Shown: in pieces, positions 9,409 to 17,775 of the stretch
Position numbering within the stretch: the first letter of the stretch is position 1
How the letters are laid out: every line of letters starts with the position of its first letter
Source of the DNA: an uncultured beta proteobacterium
GTDB lineage: Bacteria; Pseudomonadota; Gammaproteobacteria; Burkholderiales; Burkholderiaceae_C
Length of the DNA: 62,977 bases
Assembly (NCBI GenBank): GCA_903873485.1
Contig: CAIQOO010000100.1
Coordinates: 1-62,977 of the forward strand
Reading direction: 5' to 3'
Program-made: the position numbers and the translations under genes
The notes under the pieces: model-generated
Databases searched by the model: none
What the model was told of the DNA's origin: nothing
Seen by the model: the letters and a program-made list of their open reading frames with translations, nothing else

Positions 9409-10467
9409 CTAATCCCCAAACATCTTTTGCTTGAGTTCACGCCGCTGCTGCGCTTCAAGCGACAGCGTGGCGGTGGGTCGCGCCAGCAGGCGACCGACAC
9501 CGATGGGTTCGCCGGTTTCATCGCAATAGCCGTAGTCGCCGGCATCAATGCGGTTGATCGACTGCTCGATTTTTTTCAACAACTTGCGCTCGCGGTCGCG
9601 CGTGCGCAACTCCAGCGCATGTTCTTCCTCAATCGTCGCCCGGTCGGCTGGGTCGGGCACCACCACGGTGTCTTCGCGCAGATGTTCGGTGGTTTCACCG
9701 GCGTTGTTGAGAATGCCGTTTTTCAGGTCCACCAGTTTCATGCGAAAGAACGTCATCTGGGTGTCGTTCATGTATTCATCATCGGGCATGGCGATGACCT
9801 CGGCATCGCTGAGTTCGGCGACCGGCCTGGTTTTCCAGTTGTCGGCCAGTGCCGGATCTTTTTTGACGGCCGAAGCCAGCACCGGGGTAATCGGCTGCAC
9901 CGTGCTGATCTGGGTAAAGCTGGACTTGGCCGCCGTGGAGGCCACCGACTGCGCCATTGACGGCACTGTCAGTTGCGCCAGGCGTGACGACGGACGACCT
10001 GAGCGCACCGGCACCCCGAGCGCGGTCAGCAGCGGTGCCGCCGTGGCCACCGGCTTGACCACCGGTGCAGGCGAGACCGCTTTGGCTACTTTGGGCGCAT
10101 GGGCGATGGATTCAGAATTGGTTTTGGTAGTCACTTCTTCGGGCTTCTTTTTGGATGAGGGGGAAACCGGCTTGTCCGCCTTGACGGGAACCGCTGCGGG
10201 CTTGACGACCGGCTTGGGCGCTGGCCGGGCTTCTGGCTTGACAGTTTGGGCAGCCACGTCTGCCTCGGCAGCGGTGGCATGGGGTTTGACGACTTTTGCT
10301 GTCACGGTGGACCTCCTGGCAGGTTTTGGTGCCGGGGTGGCTGGTGTCGGCGAAGGGGGATTGGCTTCATCGGGCTGGCTGGCCCCGGCCGGGGCTGTTT
10401 CCCCGGCGCGAGAGTGTACCGGCTTGGCGGCATAAAAGCCCATCATTTTTAAAAACGAGCCAAACAT
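9409..10467 (-). CDS. dksA: DksA-family RNA polymerase-binding protein with long N-terminal extension
   Basis: The C-terminal 140 residues are DksA: a coiled coil with tip motif DPADRA (the DxxDxA that reaches the polymerase secondary channel) and a C-terminal zinc-finger-like domain. DksA works with ppGpp in the stringent response. Only one of the four usual Cys remains: Cys315, then Thr318, Ser336 and Ala339. A Cys-poor finger is known from zinc-independent DksA2-type proteins. Residues 1-210 are a Lys/Pro/Ala-rich, probably disordered extension, making the protein 352 residues instead of about 145. ATG 10467 has CGGAG 7 bases upstream. It follows the CobW-type GTPase gene. Confidence 0.92.
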   Translation of the reverse strand: MFGSFLKMMGFYAAKPVHSRAGETAPAGASQPDEANPPSPTPATPAPKPARRSTVTAKVVKPHATAAEADVAAQTVKPEARPAPKPVVKPAAVPVKADKPVSPSSKKKPEEVTTKTNSESIAHAPKVAKAVSPAPVVKPVATAAPLLTALGVPVRSGRPSSRLAQLTVPSMAQSVASTAAKSSFTQISTVQPITPVLASAVKKDPALADNWKTRPVAELSDAEVIAMPDDEYMNDTQMTFFRMKLVDLKNGILNNAGETTEHLREDTVVVPDPADRATIEEEHALELRTRDRERKLLKKIEQSINRIDAGDYGYCDETGEPIGVGRLLARPTATLSLEAQQRRELKQKMFGD

Positions 10468-10507
10468 CGGAACTCCGTTTCGCAAAAAATCAACTTAACG
10501 TGAAACA

Positions 10508-10544
10508 ACTTTCATGTCCGGGGGTCGATGGAGTCCATGAAAGT
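10508..10544 (-). promoter_or_regulatory. Inverted repeat between the CobW-type gene and dksA
   Basis: ACTTTCATG (10508-10516) and CATGAAAGT (10536-10544) are perfect 9-base arms around a 19-base loop. They abut the stop codon of the GTPase gene. No T-run follows directly, so it is not a standard terminator. It could stabilise the mRNA end or attenuate read-through into dksA. Confidence 0.4.
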
Positions 10545-11590
10545 CAGACGAGGCTTTGTTCCATGCCCTGCAAGAAAATATCGCGGGGCAGATCAATGCC
10601 GATGAAAACCATCTTGCTGCAAGGTGTCTCGTGCTCACCCCAGGCGGGGCCGAGATCGCTGCCCATCAACTGGTGCACACCCTGAAAAATCACCTTGCGA
10701 TCGGTGCCCTGCATGAACAACACGCCTTTGTAGCGCAACATGCGCGGCCCGTAAATATTCACCACCGCACCCAGGAAGTCTTCGAGCTTGTCGGCATCGA
10801 ACGCCCGGTTCGAGCGAAACACAAAACTTTTCACATCATCATCATGGGCGTGGTGGTGGCCACCCTGGTGCGACGGGTGGTCGCAATGTTCGCCATGCTG
10901 ATGCTCATGCCCGGCGTGCTCATCATGGCCGTCTTCCTTGAGGAAATCCGGGTCGATGTCGAGCTTGGCATTGAGGTTGAAGCCGCGCAGGTCAAACACT
11001 TCCGACAAGGCCACATCGCCAAAATGGACAGCTTTTTGCGGCGCGCGCGGGTTCATGTGCTGCAGGCGATGCATCAGTTCGCGGGTTGCCTGGGCCGATA
11101 CCAGATCGGTCTTGCTGAGGAATATCTGATCGGCAAAACCAACCTGGCGACGTGCCTCCTGGCGGTCATCGAGCTGCTGCTGGGCGTGTTTGGCATCCAC
11201 CAGCGTCAAAATCGAGTCCAGCAGGTAACTTTCGGCAATCTCGTCGTCCATGAAAAACGTCTGCGCCACCGGACCCGGGTCGGCCAGACCGGTGGTTTCG
11301 ATCACCACCCGGTCAAAATCAAGCAGGCCCTGGCGCTTTTTTGCAGCCAGCAATTGCAGTGCCTCGCGCAAGTCTTCGCGGATGGTGCAGCAAATGCAGC
11401 CATTGCTCATCTGGATGATCTGCTCTTTGGAGCCGGTCAGCAAAATGTCGTTGTCGATGTTTTCCTCGCCAAATTCGTTTTCGATGATGGCGATTTTCTG
11501 GCCATGTGCCTCGGACAACACCCGTTTGAGCAGCGTGGTTTTGCCGGACCCGAGGAAGCCGGTGAGGATGGTGGCTGGTATCAGACTCAT
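10544..11590 (-). CDS. CobW/G3E-family GTP-binding metallochaperone
   Basis: G3E GTPase of the CobW/YjiA/ZNG group, 348 residues. P-loop GFLGSGKT at 11-18, metal-binding GCICC (Cys65, 67, 68) on switch I, ETTGLADPGPV (Walker B region), and SKTD base-recognition motif. A His-rich loop around residues 230-260 contains about a dozen His and is a metal reservoir or sensor typical of zinc chaperones. A C-terminal CobW-C domain follows. ATG 11590 (MSLIPATILTG) is chosen over the longer open frame. It lies upstream of a Cys-poor DksA, which fits a zinc-economy theme. I found no convincing Zur box in the 137 bases upstream. Metal specificity (Zn or Co) cannot be read from the sequence. Confidence 0.92.
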   Translation of the reverse strand: MSLIPATILTGFLGSGKTTLLKRVLSEAHGQKIAIIENEFGEENIDNDILLTGSKEQIIQMSNGCICCTIREDLREALQLLAAKKRQGLLDFDRVVIETTGLADPGPVAQTFFMDDEIAESYLLDSILTLVDAKHAQQQLDDRQEARRQVGFADQIFLSKTDLVSAQATRELMHRLQHMNPRAPQKAVHFGDVALSEVFDLRGFNLNAKLDIDPDFLKEDGHDEHAGHEHQHGEHCDHPSHQGGHHHAHDDDVKSFVFRSNRAFDADKLEDFLGAVVNIYGPRMLRYKGVLFMQGTDRKVIFQGVHQLMGSDLGPAWGEHETPCSKMVFIGIDLPRDIFLQGMEQSLV

Positions 11591-11727
11591 GGTGTTTGCC
11601 TGTTGGAAGGCCAAGAGTGTAACGATGATCGACAAAGCCGACTATTTGCGCATGATGACAAGCCCTGTGAGTTACTCGCCTGCGCGGGGGTGCACGGCAG
11701 CACTCCGGCCAAGACGGGAGCCAGCGC

Positions 11728-12039
11728 CTAATAGGTGATGGCCATTGACGGCACATCAACCCGAATCATCGGTTTGCCCAGGGCGGCGCTGACGGCGGCC
11801 ACATAGTCAGCCACCCATTGGGCATCGGCAAACAGGGCCGGGCCGGCCGCCTGTGTCACCACCAACACCTTGTCGGCGGTCAGCACCTTGCCGCTGGCGC
11901 GCAGCGGCTCACATTCGAGCGTGACAAATTGATGGTCCAGCCAGGCCCGCGCCGCATCATGCGCCAGCGGCACACCGTCGGGCACATGGAATGAAAACTC
12001 TTGGCCCCGGTCCAACACCACACTGATTTGCTTGTGCAT
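11728..12039 (-). CDS. Small conserved hypothetical protein
   Basis: 103 residues, no signal peptide or membrane segment, starting MHKQISVVLDRGQEF. Codon use and position are gene-like: it lies 34 bases after xerC on the same strand, with 137 bases before the GTPase gene. I do not recognise a domain. The HDAARAWLDHQ and DAQWVADYVAAVS stretches look amphipathic-helical. It may be transcribed with dapF-DUF484-xerC. Confidence 0.65.
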   Translation of the reverse strand: MHKQISVVLDRGQEFSFHVPDGVPLAHDAARAWLDHQFVTLECEPLRASGKVLTADKVLVVTQAAGPALFADAQWVADYVAAVSAALGKPMIRVDVPSMAITY

Positions 12040-12073
12040 AGGTCACTCATTGGTAAAAAATTGTTGCAAGCCG

Positions 12074-13090
12074 CTATTTTGAACCACCTGGCTTGAGGTG
12101 GGCGCGCGGATGCGCTGCGTCATAGACCTGGGTCAGGTGGCCAAAGTCCAGCCGGGTATAGATTTGGGTGCTACTGATGTTGGCGTGGCCGAGCAACTCT
12201 TGCACGCCACGCAGGTCGCTGCTCGACTGAAGCAAATGGCTGGCAAACGAATGCCGCAGCATGTGCGGGTGCACCGGCATTGCCAGTCCGGCTTGCAAAC
12301 TGCGCGCGCGCAGCCGCTGCCAGATCGACTGCGATGTCAGCCGGGTGCCGCGCTGGCCAATGAACAGGGCTGGCTGATCAGCTAGCGCTACGGCCTGCTG
12401 ACCGGACTGCAACGAACCGCTGCCGGGGCTGGCCAGGACACCCTGGTCACGCAGCGCCAGCCAGGCCTGCAGTGCCTGCACCGCCTTGGCCCCCACCGGC
12501 ACAATGCGCCGCTTGCTGCCCTTGCCCAGCACATGGGCCTCGCCGGCCTGCAAATCGACCCAGCCACGCGCGCTGTTGCTGGCATGCACATCCAGCCCGG
12601 TCAGTTCGGCTAAGCGCAAGCCGCCGCCGTACAGCAGTTCGGCAATCGCCGCATCACGCGCTTCCAGCCAGGGTGTCGCCACTTCAGCATGAAAACTTGC
12701 CAGTTGCACCGCATCATCCACGCTCAGTGCCTTGGGCAGCGGCTTGCTGGCCTTGGGCGCATGCACATCGAGCACCGGGTTGCAGGCCACCAGGCCCTCG
12801 CGCCCGAGCCAGGTGTAAAAACCACGCCAGCCTGACAAAATCAGCGCAATGCCGCGGCCCGAACGTCCGCTGCTGTGCATTTGCGCCACCCAGCGCCGAA
12901 TGTGGCTGCTTTGCACCTGCTGCAGCGCAACGCCGGCAGTCAGGGCGTTGTGGCTGAGTTTTTCCAGGTCCAGCGTGTACAGCAGCACGCTGCGCTGTGC
13001 CAGTCGTTTTTCAAACCGCACATGGTCAAGGTAGCGCTGCACCAGCGCATCCGGCGCCGGCGGCTGATTGGGCAATGGCTGGTCCGTCAT
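12074..13090 (-). CDS. xerC: Tyrosine recombinase XerC
   Basis: Site-specific recombinase that with XerD resolves chromosome dimers at dif. N-terminal SAM-like core-binding domain (about 10-95), catalytic domain after about 120. Catalytic residues are visible: Arg in GGGLRLAEL, Lys in LGKGSKRR, His/Arg in HMLRHSFASHLL, His in LLGHANISSTQ and Tyr in IYTRL. 338 residues, about 35 longer than usual, because a Gly/Ser/Gln/Ala-rich insert lies between the beta-hairpin region and the HxLRH motif. ATG 13090 (MTDQPLPNQ) begins 11 bases after the DUF484 stop. The dapF-DUF484-xerC order parallels the E. coli dapF-yigA-xerC operon. Confidence 0.95.
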   Translation of the reverse strand: MTDQPLPNQPPAPDALVQRYLDHVRFEKRLAQRSVLLYTLDLEKLSHNALTAGVALQQVQSSHIRRWVAQMHSSGRSGRGIALILSGWRGFYTWLGREGLVACNPVLDVHAPKASKPLPKALSVDDAVQLASFHAEVATPWLEARDAAIAELLYGGGLRLAELTGLDVHASNSARGWVDLQAGEAHVLGKGSKRRIVPVGAKAVQALQAWLALRDQGVLASPGSGSLQSGQQAVALADQPALFIGQRGTRLTSQSIWQRLRARSLQAGLAMPVHPHMLRHSFASHLLQSSSDLRGVQELLGHANISSTQIYTRLDFGHLTQVYDAAHPRAHLKPGGSK

Positions 13091-13101
13091 GGCTGCGACC
13101 G

Positions 13102-13824
13102 TCAACGCAATCGCGCCAGCGCCGCGCTGGCCAGTTCGGCTATGCGCGCCAGAAAGTCGGTGCCCATGGTGCTGGCAAAGCGCAGCGGATCGGGTGAGGC
13201 CAGCACCAGCAGGCCAAAGGCCGGCACGATGGTCGATGTCGGGCGCTCGCCCAAAGCGCCAAGCGGGCGCAGCGGCAAAATTGCCAGCGAAGTGGCGGCC
13301 TGCGGCTCGGGCAGCCAACTGATCGCCTCCAGCCCGTTGTTGACCCCGCAATACGGCTCGGTGAGCGAGGTGGCAAACGATTTGGCATCGTCGCTGACCC
13401 CCAGTGCAAACGGACAGGCCGCATAGACCGGGGCCACCCCCCAGACCTTGATGCCGACCTGCGGCACCGAGAACTGGTCGGCCAGCTCGTCGGCAATCAG
13501 TTGCGGCAGCGCCTTGGCATCGGTATTGAGAAACAGGGTACGCGCCCACAGCAGCAGCTTGTCGGACAACACCATGTTTTCATTGACATTGCGGATCATG
13601 TCCATGATGCGTTGCTCAAGCATGCGGATCTTGTCGCGCAGCAGTGTCGCCTGGCGCTCTTGCAGGCTGATGGCACGCTGGCTGTGCGGACTGGACAACT
13701 GCACGGCTGCCAGCAACTCGGCATGGCGCTCGAAAAAATCAGGCGTATTGGCCAGGTAATTGGCAATGTCTTCTTCGGTGATGGGGCTACCGATGGCGCT
13801 GGGAAAAGTGGGCGGGTTGGGCAT
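13102..13824 (-). CDS. DUF484 family protein (YigA-like, GAF fold)
   Basis: 240 residues. An N-terminal helical part (ITEEDIANYLANTPDFFERH, then RQATLLRDKIRMLEQRI) is followed by a GAF-like domain, the DUF484 arrangement. The molecular function is unknown; GAF folds often bind small molecules or mediate dimerisation. It starts 2 bases after the dapF stop and ends 11 bases before xerC, so the three genes are almost certainly one transcript. Confidence 0.9.
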   Translation of the reverse strand: MPNPPTFPSAIGSPITEEDIANYLANTPDFFERHAELLAAVQLSSPHSQRAISLQERQATLLRDKIRMLEQRIMDMIRNVNENMVLSDKLLLWARTLFLNTDAKALPQLIADELADQFSVPQVGIKVWGVAPVYAACPFALGVSDDAKSFATSLTEPYCGVNNGLEAISWLPEPQAATSLAILPLRPLGALGERPTSTIVPAFGLLVLASPDPLRFASTMGTDFLARIAELASAALARLR

Positions 13825-13826
13825 GG

Positions 13827-14702
13827 TTATAAGGTGTTGGGAAGTTCAATCTGGCCGTCAAAAACCGGGGTGGCCGGCCCCGTCAGCAGCACCGGTGCAC
13901 AGCCACCCGGCCAGTCAATGCTCAGCAGGCCGCCACGGGTCTGCACATCGACTGAGGCATCGAGCAGGCCAAGGCGGATGCCCGCCACCACCGCCGCGCA
14001 GGCGCCGGTGCCGCAGGCCAGCGTCTCGCCGGCACCGCGCTCATAAACCCGCAGCCGGACATGGGCGCGGTCTTGCACCTGCATGAAGCCGACATTGACG
14101 CCACGCGGAAAAGCCGGCAAGGCTTGAATCATCGGCCCCAGGGTGGCCACCGGCGCGCTGTCGATATCTGCCACCAGCAGCACCGCATGCGGGTTGCCCA
14201 TCGACACCAGTGCTAGATTAACAATAGCTGGCTGCGCAGTACCAGCAAGGGCTAGAGGCCATTTTTGCCATAAACCGCTGGCTTGGGGCAGCAGGCCGGC
14301 GGGCGCAAACGGCAGGTGCGCGGGTTCAAAATCGGGGGCCTGCATATCGACGCTGACCCGGCCATCGGGCTGCCATTGCAGTTCCAGCACCCGGTTCATG
14401 GTCTGCACCCGCACCCGGTCCTGCCGGGTCAGGCCTTGGCGGCGCACAAAGGCCAAAAAGCAGCGCGCACCGTTGCCGCAATGCTCGACTTCGCGTCCAT
14501 CGGCGTTGTGGATTACATAAGCAAAATCGACACCCGGCGTGGACGCGGCACGCACCGTCAGAATCTGGTCGGCACCGACGCCAAAGTGGCGGTCGCCGAG
14601 CAGGCGGTAATGCGCCGCGCTCAGGCCATAGCGGATGCGGGTCTCGTCGAGCACCACAAAATCGTTGCCGGCGCCTTGCATCTTGGTAAAGGGAATTCGC
14701 AT
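13827..14702 (-). CDS. dapF: Diaminopimelate epimerase
   Basis: Converts LL- to meso-diaminopimelate for lysine and peptidoglycan synthesis, without cofactor. The two catalytic cysteines are present: Cys75 in [11 protein letters not shown] and Cys230 in ACGTGAC. N-terminal [11 protein letters not shown] is typical. 291 residues, slightly long for the family. Residues about 146-164 ([17 protein letters not shown]) are encoded by a dispersed repeat copy and sit in a surface segment just before the conserved SMGNPHAV. First gene of the dapF-DUF484-xerC group. Confidence 0.96.
   Translation of the reverse strand: MRIPFTKMQGAGNDFVVLDETRIRYGLSAAHYRLLGDRHFGVGADQILTVRAASTPGVDFAYVIHNADGREVEHCGNGARCFLAFVRRQGLTRQDRVRVQTMNRVLELQWQPDGRVSVDMQAPDFEPAHLPFAPAGLLPQASGLWQKWPLALAGTAQPAIVNLALVSMGNPHAVLLVADIDSAPVATLGPMIQALPAFPRGVNVGFMQVQDRAHVRLRVYERGAGETLACGTGACAAVVAGIRLGLLDASVDVQTRGGLLSIDWPGGCAPVLLTGPATPVFDGQIELPNTL
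14211..14267 (+). repeat. Dispersed repeat copy inside dapF (antisense to gene)
   Basis: Core AATAGCTGGCTGCGCAGTAC continues into CAGCAAGGGCTAGAGGCC. GCTGG and CCAGC pair around a 10-base loop, and the loop contains CTGCGCAG, itself a palindrome. dapF reads the complement as [12 protein letters not shown]. Confidence 0.85.
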
Positions 14703-14767
14703 GGGGCTGGATTATCCACGCGGCCAAACCCGCGCCCGCCCGCCCGCCGGTCAGCGCTGCGGCAGGC

Positions 14768-16069
14768 TCAAGGGACTGGTGACTGCGGATGCAAAACGGC
14801 GTGGCTGGGCAACTGGCCGGATGGCTGCAACGCCGCGTCAAGCAGTTCAATCCAGTGGCGCACCGGGGTGCTGGTGCCGCTTTGCAAGTGGCTGATGCAG
14901 CCGATGTTGGCAGACACGATCTGCTCGGGTGGCTCGGCGCCAAAGGTGCTGGCCAAGTGGCCCAGCTTGCGGTCACGCAACTGGTAAGAAATATCCGGGT
15001 TCAGCACGCTGTAGGTGCCCGCCGAGCCGCAGCACAGGTGTGGCTCGCAGCCAGCAAGCTTGACGTGAAAGCCCAGTTCACCCATGTATTTTTCGACGCC
15101 GCCGCGCAACTGCATGCCATGCTGCAGCGAGCAAGGTGGGTGAAAGGCGATGCGGCTGGCCTGCGCTGCCACCCGGCCCTTGAGCTTGGTCGCCAGTTCA
15201 GGCAGCCATTCGCTGATGTCTTGGGTCAGTTCGCTGATGCGCTGCGCCCGGGCCGCATAGGCCGGGTCGCCTTGCAGGATGTGGCCGTAGTCCTTGACGG
15301 TAACTCCGCAGCCGGAGGCGTTGCTGACGATACCTTCAATTCCGCTTTGGCCAGCCGTGCCAACCACATAAGGCCACCAGGCATCGATGTTGGCGCGCAT
15401 CTCGGCCATGCCGCCATCCTGGTCGTTCAGGTGGAACTTGACGGCGCCGCAGCAGCCAGCCTTGGGCGCAATCAGTGTCTGGATGCCTGCCGCATCGAGC
15501 ACCCGGACGGTGGCGCTGTTGATGTTGGGACTCATGGCGGGCTGCACGCAGCCGGCCAGCAGCAGCACTTTTCGGGCATGTTTTCGGGTGGGCCAGGTGC
15601 CGGCGGCTTGCTTGGCAGGCACCTTGTTTTTCAGCGCATGGGGCAACAGCCCGCGCACCAGTTGGCCCATCGCCATCGCCGGGGCAAACGCCGGCGACGG
15701 CAAGCCCTCTTTGAGGGCCCAGCGCAGCGCACGTTCGGTGGCCGGGCGCGGCACCTGCGCATCGACGAGCTTGCGGCCAATGTCGAGCAAATGACCGTAC
15801 TGCACGCCGCTCGGGCAGGTGGTTTCGCAGTTGCGGCAGGTCAGGCAGCGGTCGAGGTGTTGCTGGGTTTTGCGGGTCGGGGTGGTGCCTTCGAGCACCT
15901 GCTTGATCAGGTAGATGCGGCCACGCGGGCTGTCTAGCTCGCAGCCGAGCAACTGGTAGGTCGGGCAGGTAGCGGTGCAAAAGCCGCAGTGCACACATTT
16001 GCGCAAAATGGCTTCAGCCGCCAGGCCATCGGGTGTGCCCTGGTAGCGGGGAGCGAGTTGGGTTTGCAT
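14768..16069 (-). CDS. glcF: Glycolate oxidase iron-sulfur subunit GlcF
   Basis: Electron-transfer subunit of membrane-associated glycolate oxidase, which oxidises glycolate to glyoxylate. 433 residues. Two N-terminal [4Fe-4S] motifs (CVHCGFCTATCP and CLTCRNCETTCP) are followed by two CCG domains (CCGAVKFH and CCGSAGTY). ATG 16069 (MQTQLAPRYQG) chosen. It lies 137 bases after glcE on the same strand; that gap holds no gene. Confidence 0.94.
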   Translation of the reverse strand: MQTQLAPRYQGTPDGLAAEAILRKCVHCGFCTATCPTYQLLGCELDSPRGRIYLIKQVLEGTTPTRKTQQHLDRCLTCRNCETTCPSGVQYGHLLDIGRKLVDAQVPRPATERALRWALKEGLPSPAFAPAMAMGQLVRGLLPHALKNKVPAKQAAGTWPTRKHARKVLLLAGCVQPAMSPNINSATVRVLDAAGIQTLIAPKAGCCGAVKFHLNDQDGGMAEMRANIDAWWPYVVGTAGQSGIEGIVSNASGCGVTVKDYGHILQGDPAYAARAQRISELTQDISEWLPELATKLKGRVAAQASRIAFHPPCSLQHGMQLRGGVEKYMGELGFHVKLAGCEPHLCCGSAGTYSVLNPDISYQLRDRKLGHLASTFGAEPPEQIVSANIGCISHLQSGTSTPVRHWIELLDAALQPSGQLPSHAVLHPQSPVP

Positions 16070-16206
16070 GGCGTCAAAACAATGAAAGCTGGCGCATCGC
16101 TGCCGCCAAGGCGGCAATCAAGACAGCGGGTTGAACAGAATGTGCCGGGTCGCGGCGCTGGTGCGGCAACGCCAGACTGACCGGCGCAGCCAGCGGCAGG
16201 GTCACT

Positions 16207-17355
16207 TTACAGTGCCGCATACAGCCGCCCAGGGTTGAAGATGCCAACTGGGTCAAACTCGGCCTTGAGCCGTTGGTGAATTGCCATCAGAGCCCCATTT
16301 AAAGGATGAAATATGCCTGTAGCCCCCGTCGATACTGCGCTGTCAGCTATAAACAATGTAGCAAAACCGCCTGCTGCAGCCGCTGTCTGACGCAGTTGCT
16401 GCTGCGCGCTGGCCGGTGCCCACAGCCAGCGTTGGCCACCATGCCACTCCACCAGTTGCGGCCAGGGCAAGTCCAGCACCGGCGTGGTCTGCGGCAGGCT
16501 CAGGCGCCACAGCGCCAGCGCCTTCCCGCCAGCGGCATCTTTGGCAGCACCCTGGGTAAAAAAGGGCAGGCGCTGGTCGCGGCAGGCGCTCCAGTCGGCA
16601 CTGGCTTGCGCCGGGTCGATCAGCTTGCCGGGCAGGGTTTGGGTCATTTTTTTGATCGCCGAATCGACCGCCGCAGCGGCACCGCGCAAGCGCACCAACA
16701 GCCGTTCGGGCGCACCTGGCGCGCTGTCGTCACGAAGCCAGCAACTGGCGTTCAGCGGCAGCGGCTGGCCACCCCAGCGGTGCAATTGCGCCAGCGCCGT
16801 CGCCTGATCCACCGCAAACACCAGAGTTGCTTCAGCCGGTGCCACCGGCAGCACCTTGAGCGAGATATCGGTCAGCACCGCCAGGGTGCCCAGGCTGCCG
16901 ACCATCAGCCGCGTGACATCGTAGCCGGCCACGTTTTTCATCACCTGGCCGCCAAAAGTCAGATGTTCGGCGCGGCCATTGATCAGTTGCACCCCCAGTA
17001 CAAAGTCGCGCACGCCCCCGTTGCTGGCGCGCGACGGGCCGCTCAGGGCGGTCGCCACCATGCCGCCACAGGTGCCGCCCGATGCGCCAAAACGCGGCGG
17101 CTCAAATGCCAGGCACTGGCCCATTTCGGCGAGCGCCGCTTCCAGCTCGGGCAAGGGTGTGCCGGCCCGCACGGTGACCACCAGTTCGGTCGGCTCGTAG
17201 CTGGTGATGCCGGTCAGGCTGCCAGTGTCAAGCAGCGTGCCTTGCCGGGTTTCGCCATAAAAATCCTTGCTGCCGTGGCCTCGAATGCGCAACGGCGTTT
17301 TGGCGGCAGCAGCCGCGCGGATCTGGTCGGTGATGTGTTGTAGTGCGATGGCCAT
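16207..17355 (-). CDS. glcE: Glycolate oxidase FAD-binding subunit GlcE
   Basis: FAD-binding (FAD_binding_4, PCMH-type) subunit paired with GlcF. 382 residues. FAD-binding features include RGHGSKDFYG and the GGTCGGMVATALSGPSRA glycine-rich stretch, followed by GRAEHLTFGGQVMKNVAGYD. Residues about 331-348 come from a dispersed repeat copy (FIADSAVSTGATG), in a region near the C terminus before the conserved FNPGRLY. The usual upstream partner glcD is not in this window. Upstream are only a MITE and the phasin gene. Confidence 0.93.
   Translation of the reverse strand: MAIALQHITDQIRAAAAAKTPLRIRGHGSKDFYGETRQGTLLDTGSLTGITSYEPTELVVTVRAGTPLPELEAALAEMGQCLAFEPPRFGASGGTCGGMVATALSGPSRASNGGVRDFVLGVQLINGRAEHLTFGGQVMKNVAGYDVTRLMVGSLGTLAVLTDISLKVLPVAPAEATLVFAVDQATALAQLHRWGGQPLPLNASCWLRDDSAPGAPERLLVRLRGAAAAVDSAIKKMTQTLPGKLIDPAQASADWSACRDQRLPFFTQGAAKDAAGGKALALWRLSLPQTTPVLDLPWPQLVEWHGGQRWLWAPASAQQQLRQTAAAAGGFATLFIADSAVSTGATGIFHPLNGALMAIHQRLKAEFDPVGIFNPGRLYAAL
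16311..16364 (-). repeat. Dispersed repeat copy inside glcE (sense)
   Basis: On the plus strand this reads GCCTGTAGCCCCCGTCGATAC then TGCGCTGTCAGCTATAAACA, the reverse of the consensus. glcE is on the minus strand, so the copy is sense and is read IADSAVSTGATG, the same frame as the metH copy. The hairpin is less well preserved here. Confidence 0.7.
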
Positions 17356-17492
17356 GGTGATCGGGGCTTGAAAAGATCGACCATGTTAGTGCCTGGCGGG
17401 TGCTTGCTGTTTGAATTTTTTGAAACGAGCCTGTTCACAAATTGACGGCTGCAGCGCACGTTGGAAGCCATCGTCCAACCGGGGTCAAGCAG

Positions 17493-17616
17493 CAATGGCA
17501 CTGACTTAAGAGGTGCCCGTTCGGGCTGAGCTTGTCGAAGCCTTCGAGAACCCTTCGACAAGCTCAGGGCGAACGGGAGAATTTGGCAAGCAATTGTGCT
17601 TAAGTCAGTGCCATTG
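17493..17616. mobile_element. 124-bp MITE with IS4/IS231-like ends
   Basis: Perfect 18-base terminal inverted repeats CAATGGCACTGACTTAAG (17493-17510 and, inverted, 17599-17616) bound an element with no open frame. Both sides carry the same 11 bases GGGTCAAGCAG (17482-17492 and 17617-17627), a clear target-site duplication. Ends finishing in ACTTAAG and 10-12-base duplications are features of the IS4/IS231 group, so a transposase of that family may move it in trans. The surrounding stretch 17356-17775 between glcE and the phasin gene holds no other gene. Confidence 0.9.
17516..17577. repeat. Paired REP-like palindrome inside the MITE
   Basis: CCCGTTCGGGCTGAGCTTGT(CGAAG) faces its near-perfect inverse (CTTCG)ACAAGCTCAGGGCGAACGGG, giving a strong hairpin. 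The GAGCTTGTCGAA core recurs at 19611 and 30585 in this window. Confidence 0.85.
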
Positions 17617-17775
17617 GGGTCAAGCAGGCATTTCACCGGTGCCAGGGGTCTGACTGCTGGCTTGGGGAAATGCGATCCAATTGAGCATTCTGCAACCACG
17701 GATCAAGGCGACCGATGGCCATGATTGGGTGCCCATGGCGAAAGGGGAGTCGGCCACTTTCCCCCTTGTCCCTGA

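Noticed and set aside
11591..11727. Zur box upstream of the CobW-type GTPase
   Set aside because: No AT-rich palindrome resembling the Zur consensus is present in this gap.
12355..12400. Possible further copy of the dispersed repeat inside xerC
   Set aside because: GGGCTGGCTGATCAGCTAGC has some core words, but the order and spacing do not match the nine accepted copies.
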